Assembly: GCA_950295325.1 (NCBI GenBank)
Contig: OX485804.1
Span: 28,954,001-29,018,000 of the forward strand
DNA: 64,000 nt
Source: Polytrichum commune
Lineage: Eukaryota > Streptophyta > Polytrichopsida > Polytrichales > Polytrichaceae
Direction: 5' to 3'
Positions 59,095-64,000 of this stretch are shown piece by piece (position 1 is the first letter of the stretch; every line of letters begins with the position of its first letter). The position numbers and the translations under genes are program-made. Under the pieces are notes generated by a model. That model was not told the DNA's origin and did no database searches. It saw nothing but the letters and a program-made list of their open reading frames with translations.

Positions 59095-60067
59095 TGTCGC
59101 GCACCTCTCCATGAGGAGTGCCCGAAACACCATGGGCACAAGGGGGACCCCGGAGTGACACCCGGGACTTGTGGCGCCGTTGGTGAGAGGGCCCAAGTGA
59201 TCCTAGTGTGGGTGAGGGCCCGGGCGTTGGGAACGCCTCCCACCCACGGAGACTAGGAGGCACAAGGGTAAGGCCATGAGCTTTGCGTAGCTCATGGCGT
59301 GGTGATTCTAGAATGCTCAAGAACACCTCAATCGGAGGTGTGAGCTAGGAGTTATGGCAATTTGAGTGGGGCGCTGTCCCGGGACAGCGCCCTGGTACAG
59401 CAGTGCCTGGGAGTGATTCCCGGGACTGCCGAGGTTTGAACAGGCATAACTTCCTCAATACTTAGCCAAATGGGGCAAGTGAGGAGTTTATCGGCATCTA
59501 CGTGAAGCGTAGATGAAGATGAAGTGGTTTCTTGTTAGCATTAGACATCATGCAAGGAAGTTATGATGGTCTGAAGCTGCTGGGGGCTTCTAGGCCCAGC
59601 GACTAAGGGAAAGTGTACACTTGGCCCCAACTCTTGGTAGAGAGACAAGAGGTTTCTTGACAGTGGGGTAGGGGCCCCGTGTAGAGTCCTAGAGGCTTAT
59701 ATGGGTGAGGTGGTGTGGCCTCACCCACCCGAGGCCGAACGGCACGGCCTCCATGGGCTTTGGCCCATTGTGAGGCCATAGTTGCCTAGTATGATTCGGG
59801 TTGTTGTAGTGTTGCTCCGGCAACGCGATGATCAACATAAGATTGGACTTCCATGGATGGAAGTCCACATCTAAGAATAGGTTACCGATCAAGGGGTGAG
59901 TCCCGAAATCAAAGTAGGAGGGTTGGTTCCCCTCCTATGAACTAATGGTCCGGGGTAAGAGGAGCTAACCATTAGCATGGCAGTATGCGAAGGGTTAGCG
60001 CTCGTAACCTTTGCTAGAAAATGAAAATTGACAAGATTGTTAAGGGGAACTAGCAAGGGTTGCGACA
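59095..60067 (+). mobile_element. Solo LTR, 973 bp
   Basis: Begins TGTCGCGCACC and ends GGGTTGCGACA, so the ends form the TG...CA inverted pair typical of LTRs (TGTCGC/GCGACA). Flanks are ATTAT (59090-59094) and ATTCT (60068-60072), a 5-bp target duplication with one change. The interior is GC-richer than its surroundings. There is no internal domain, so it looks like a solo LTR left by LTR-LTR recombination. It lies between the two Harbinger genes. Orientation is uncertain. Confidence 0.8.
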
Positions 60068-61527
60068 ATTCTTCAGAATGAGACGATGGCTTGGGGAAGA
60101 ATACTTTTCCTTCTGCCCTCAAATGTGCTTCCTATAATGTATATTTGCCATCAATTCATGAGCTTTGGTAGTTTGTACCAACATATTCTTCACTCTTACT
60201 TCTCTTTCTTTCTTTGTCTCCACAGTTTCTTGAGTGTCTTCGTCATTTATGTCATCATGTTCATCAAATATTTCTATAGGTATGATGCCTTCTTCCAATC
60301 CTAATAAATGACGCATTTCTTTGGCAGCCTCCACTGCTGTCATGAAAATGTATGGTTTCTCAAGCTGCCTAATTTGCTCCAAACTCTCTCTTTGCATCAG
60401 TCTCTCATCCTTCTTTGCCCAATCCAAATCAAATTTATCTTTGTGAAAGATATAAAAATTATGGAAACATATGTAAGTTGTGACTATATTTGGTATATAT
60501 CGTAAAGGCATATCGACTCTTTTCAAAATAATTCTCCATCGTCCTTTTAATATACCAAAAGCCCTTTCCACAACCATTCTTGTAGAAGATTAAATGAAAT
60601 TCAAATGACATTTTGTTCTAGACAACCCTTCATTTTCACCTTTGAAAGGTGAATAGAACCATGGTCTCATTGGATAAGCGGCATCACCGATTAATTTATA
60701 GGGTAATAACTTGCCTCTTGTACACCTCCCCTAACCCTCAGCGATTACCACAGGCAAAAATTTATCAGGAACCAACAAAGCAGATGCAAGGGGAGTGAAT
60801 TTCGAGGGCAGAGAGCCAGCAGATCGGGTGAAGACAGAAGGGCAACAAAGCAGGTGACAAAGCGAAGGAGCCGTTCGAAGCGGGAAGGAGGGGAGGCCAG
60901 GCAGCGAACGAGGAAGCAGGCTCCGAGGAGGGAGAGCGGGGCACGTGGCGAGAAGACAGACTAGGAGCCCAAGCGAGAAGACATACTAGGAGACTGAGAG
61001 CCCAAGTATGAGAGAGGGCTGTGAGGGTACTAAGCCGGGCCTTCACCTTTTATGGACCCGCTTTAAGAAGCGATTAGGGTTACAGATTAGTAAGTGACGG
61101 CCAATTTTGAGTAAGTTGATTAGTGACTCCTTACACTAGTAGGCTGGAAGCCACTTAGTAGAGTAGCTAAATAGAAGTAGTAAACACTTAGGATAGAGGT
61201 AGAGGAAAGGACCTAACCGAGGGGGATGAAATCCCTTCGGATGAACATAACTACCTATTTCATCGTAATGAACTTATGCAAATGAATGGATGGGTACAAA
61301 GTGGATGAATGGATGAAGAGGAGTTATAACCACCCAAGGCACATCTAGGCGGTTAGAACATGGCCGCATGTACTTAATGAGTAGATCTAATTAAAGCACG
61401 TGCCAGTCTAATTATAGATCTGACAGAGCCTAATTTAGACTGTATGAACATTCAGGGATAAAACTAGTAAATACAGACATTTAAAGACCTAACCGCCACA
61501 TCTTAGATTACCCTAAATTCGAAGCCT

Positions 61528-61537
61528 ATATAAAGGG
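61528..61537 (+). promoter_or_regulatory. TATA box of the 2.4-kb LTR
   Basis: CTATATAAAGGGGCC in the LTR, with a CA-rich start region about 30 bp downstream. This marks the likely U3/R boundary of the LTR. Confidence 0.65.
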
Positions 61538-61618
61538 GCCACATATGGCACCTAATTCACCTCATTCAACGCAAGCAACTCGAGGTGGCGGACTAGAAGA
61601 CCGGTGGCTTACGAAGAC

Positions 61619-61745
61619 CTAAAGGATTGAAATACATCCTCGCGGAGTTAAAGGATTGAAATATATCCTCGGAGGCGTTCGAATTTAAAGGATTGAAATA
61701 TAATCCTCGGAGGCGTTTGAACTTAAAGGATTGAAATATTATCCT
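61619..61745 (+). repeat. Short tandem repeat downstream of the LTR TATA box
   Basis: Four copies of a unit that opens AAAGGATTGAAATA(C/T)ATCC and continues CTCGGAGGCGTTCGAATTT, about 30-38 bp each. They lie in the expected R/U5 part of the LTR. Confidence 0.9.
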
Positions 61746-61835
61746 CGGACTTGGATACTGGGGGCCTTGGATACTGGAGGCCCGTGAGACTGGAGGCCCA
61801 TAAGCGACTGGAGGCCCTTGAGACTGGAGGCCGCG
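61746..61835 (+). repeat. GACTGGAGGCCC short repeat
   Basis: Five copies of (GATACT/GACT)GG(A/G)GGCCC with short variable spacers, directly after the preceding tandem repeat in the LTR. Confidence 0.88.
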
Positions 61836-62612
61836 AGTTTAGAAAACATTAAGGATCGAAAGATCCTCGGCATTCGAGATTCAAAGAATTGAAGAATCCT
61901 TGCACTCGAAGACTTGGAAGGATTCGGAAGTCCTCAAAAACTTGGAGAATGGGCAAATAGGAGAATTTGAAGGTGTACGGCCGTAAAACAACACCTAAGC
62001 CTAGTTTTGTTTGGAGAAGTTTGAAAACCGAAGGCGGGTTAAAAATAGCAAAAAGAGAAGGACCTCTTTGAGAAATTACATTTTGAACCCGGAGGACACA
62101 TTTTCGGAATCGGAGCAATTTCATCTAAGTTAGTTGGAATCGGAGAATCATGGGTTAAAGAGTACAAGGAACTTTACTCGGTGGAGATATCGGTTTCACC
62201 ATCAAGAGGAGGACAAAAAGGAGATGGCCGTCGATTAGGCCACATCAAACTACAATCCAAGATGTCATCTCTAAACACATCTTGTCATTCAAATGAACTT
62301 GAAATGATTACGTAGGAATTCCTAAAGATCTCCAAAGAAACTCTAACATGATGATTTAGGGATTACAAAGGAAAGAACTTGAGTAATCATAGGGCAAGCA
62401 TTTGGAATGAAAGATTTCATGCATATGAATGTGAACTCTAGGAATTGAGTATCGGAAGGAAATCTTATGAATATACTTTAGTGAGGGAGTATGTTTTGAC
62501 TTTCAAGGAATTGTAACCTTATCATAAGTACATATTCTTAAATGGATTAAGAATCTTTTACGATCATTCAAACCATGAAAGATATTGTATGTATGAACGA
62601 TGTTCTCCCTAA

Positions 62613-63015
62613 AACACTTAACATTGACATTAGAACATAAACTTAAAGACTTGGACACTTTATCCTTAGAGATTTATAAAGGGCTCTTGATTAGAAAAAG
62701 GATTATGTTACTAAATCCATATAAGATGCAAAATCTAATAAAGGTTTAGGAACACCTAACCTTGATATTAGATTTCGGGGAACATAAACTTGACAACTGG
62801 ACACTTTATCCTTAGGGATTTATAAAAGGATTTTGAAACACTTTTCTTGATTACGAAAAGTATTGTGTTGTTAAATCTATTTAAAGGTTTAGGATCACCT
62901 AACCTTGACATTAGATTTCGGGGGACATAAACTTGAAAACTTAGATCAATTTGTCCTTGAGGATTCAAAAGAACATTAAGATCATGTATCACAGAATTAA
63001 GGATATATGAGCGCA
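62613..63015 (+). repeat. Three-unit tandem repeat in the LTR
   Basis: Units of about 140 bp start at about 62616, 62756 and 62900 with CTTAACATTGACATTAGA or CTAACCTTGAYATTAGATTT. Each continues CATAAACTTGA, ACTTTATCCTTAG and GATTTATAAA. Confidence 0.85.
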
Positions 63016-64000
63016 AACACCTTCACCAGAAATGGAAAACCTAATGAAGGTCTAATTTTGGTGGGAGTAACTTCCATGTAAACCGGTCAGCAGCGGGTTA
63101 CACCGTCTAAGTTTGCTGAGGGTTTGAAGGTGACCTCGACACCTCTCATTATCCTTTTACCAATGTCTGAATTTTGAAATAATGTCCAATCGTGACAACG
63201 GCCAACCTATCCAAAGTCATAGTCCCAAAATTGACATTTGCTATCAACTATACCTTGAAGCAAAACTGAATAATAGTCTTTCCTACAATAATATGAGGTG
63301 GGATCTATAGGAGGTGCGATGATGGGTATGTGACTTCCATCTACTACCCCAATCACATATGGAATACCCTTTAATGCCTCAAACTCTGTTGCCATTCTCC
63401 TCAAGGTAGATGCCGATTGCTTTTCAATCACTAATGGTTTCAAATGTTTGTCAATTGTTGTACAAAAATCTCTAGCAATGATAGAAGCAGTGCTTTCATG
63501 AATACCATACGTTTCAACACACCCACGTAATGAATTTTCACTACAAAGCCTATTGAGTGAAAGTGCAACTCGAGTTCGAACAGGAATGACCAATCGCATG
63601 TGTGAATCTGATCGAATTAATGAAGGAGCTAATACACCACACAAATATTCAAAAGTCTCTGGAAATAACCTTGTATGTTGTTTGAATGCATATGTCGAAT
63701 AACTCCCCAATAATTGCCTTTCCATAAAATTGGTCCTCTGATCAACCATCCAAACACTCCGTGCCCCCCTTCGAGCTCCACTCCCCCCCCCCCCCCACCA
63801 TAACCACAAACATCATCATCATAGCACCATAATGTTGGTGCAAAGCTAGTTGTTGCAATATTCAACAACGGCCATAACATGCCGTATGGCCATGAAGAAT
63901 ACAAGAGCCACAAGTACCTTGTGCCTATGCTCATCCATTTTGAAAATAACAAGAAGAGGAAATGACAAAGAAGAATGAGGGAGATGGGCTGAAATTTCCA

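Larger units (their letters stand above)
60719..63141 (+). mobile_element. Solo LTR, 2,423 bp, inside the transposase
   Basis: Begins TGTACACC and ends CCTCGACA. It is flanked by CCTCT on both sides (60714-60718 and 63142-63146), a perfect 5-bp duplication. Removing the LTR and one CCTCT makes the transposase read straight through as KRIMRGKLLPYKLIGD, so the boundaries are exact. A TATA box (CTATATAAAGG, about 61528) sets the orientation as plus. No gag-pol region is present. The length is large for a plant LTR. Confidence 0.92.
60119..63939 (-). pseudogene. Harbinger DDE transposase relic, split by an LTR
   Basis: On the minus strand the start ATG is near 63939 (MDEHRHKVLVALVFF). The frame is lost around the G-rich run at about 63785, then continues through the helix-turn-helix region. 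The first catalytic Asp is in IGVVDGSHIPI (about 63320). The next block YDFG is followed by TAG in place of the usual Trp codon and then GRCHDW. After the inserted LTR the second Asp lies in LIGDAAYPMRPWFYSPFKGE and the catalytic Glu in VVERAFGILKGRWR. Another stop falls just before that block (near 60590). The C-terminus ends at 60119. It is clearly inactive but all three catalytic residues are still readable. Confidence 0.9.
57780..64000. mobile_element. Dead PIF/Harbinger transposon with nested solo LTRs (right end outside window)
   Basis: The left end GGGCCGCTTTACACAAGG is preceded by TTA (57777-57779), the family target. Inside lie a Myb/SANT-like ORF1 relic (+) and a DDE transposase relic (-), the two genes that define this superfamily. 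Two LTR insertions (59095-60067 and 60719-63141) account for about 3.4 kb; without them the visible part is about 2.8 kb. The right terminal repeat should lie just beyond 64000. The end sequence resembles the ends of the MITEs in this window. Confidence 0.85.

Noticed and set aside
59165-59185. TGGCGCCGTTGG resembling a retrotransposon primer-binding site
   Set aside because: It lies well inside the 973-bp LTR rather than just after an LTR end, so it cannot serve as a primer site there.

Overview
The window looks like nuclear DNA of a land plant, probably a non-seed lineage (bryophyte or lycophyte grade). It carries spliced genes with GT-AG introns, a plant sugar transporter of the STP family, a plant-type eIF4B-related gene, a nuclear tRNA-Lys gene, and many transposon relics in AT-rich intergenic DNA. 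The lineage is inferred, partly because the first gene combines filamin-type and REJ-like modules. No bacterial, organellar or CRISPR features were seen.

Layout. (1) 1-7778 (+): 3' part of a large extracellular filamin-repeat/REJ-like protein gene, six exons in view, open at the window edge. (2) 7.8-15 kb: gene-poor, with dispersed repeats, a Harbinger MITE and two tandem arrays. (3) 15.1-17.0 kb (+): a two-exon gene for an unrecognised membrane-anchored protein; a coding-like stretch with an in-frame stop lies at 18.35-18.93 kb. (4) 19-26 kb: repeats and a CACTA-like MITE. (5) 26.0-31.5 kb (+): a complete five-exon STP-type monosaccharide/H+ symporter of 518 residues with changed sugar-site residues, a minisatellite in intron 1 and a triplicated 3' end. 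(6) 32.9 kb (-): tRNA-Lys(CUU). (7) 34-36.2 kb: a tandem duplication, then a pogo-like element nested in a Harbinger MITE. (8) 37.9-42.2 kb (-): a complete seven-exon eIF4B-related gene of about 1,024 residues with a GC-rich upstream region. (9) 43.7-50.6 kb: a degenerate 300-450 bp tandem repeat array broken by Harbinger MITEs. (10) 55.5-55.8 kb (-): a SINE with a 12-bp target duplication. (11) 57.8 kb to the window end: a dead PIF/Harbinger element (Myb/SANT-like ORF1 and DDE transposase) carrying two solo LTRs.

The three full protein genes do unrelated jobs (cell-surface recognition, sugar import, translation) and do not form a pathway. The accessory DNA is tied together by PIF/Harbinger: one dead coding element and six or more short elements with GGGC-type ends and TTA/TAA target sites. 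Exon boundaries were placed by eye from splice consensus and phase. The STP and eIF4B-related models keep frame across every junction.
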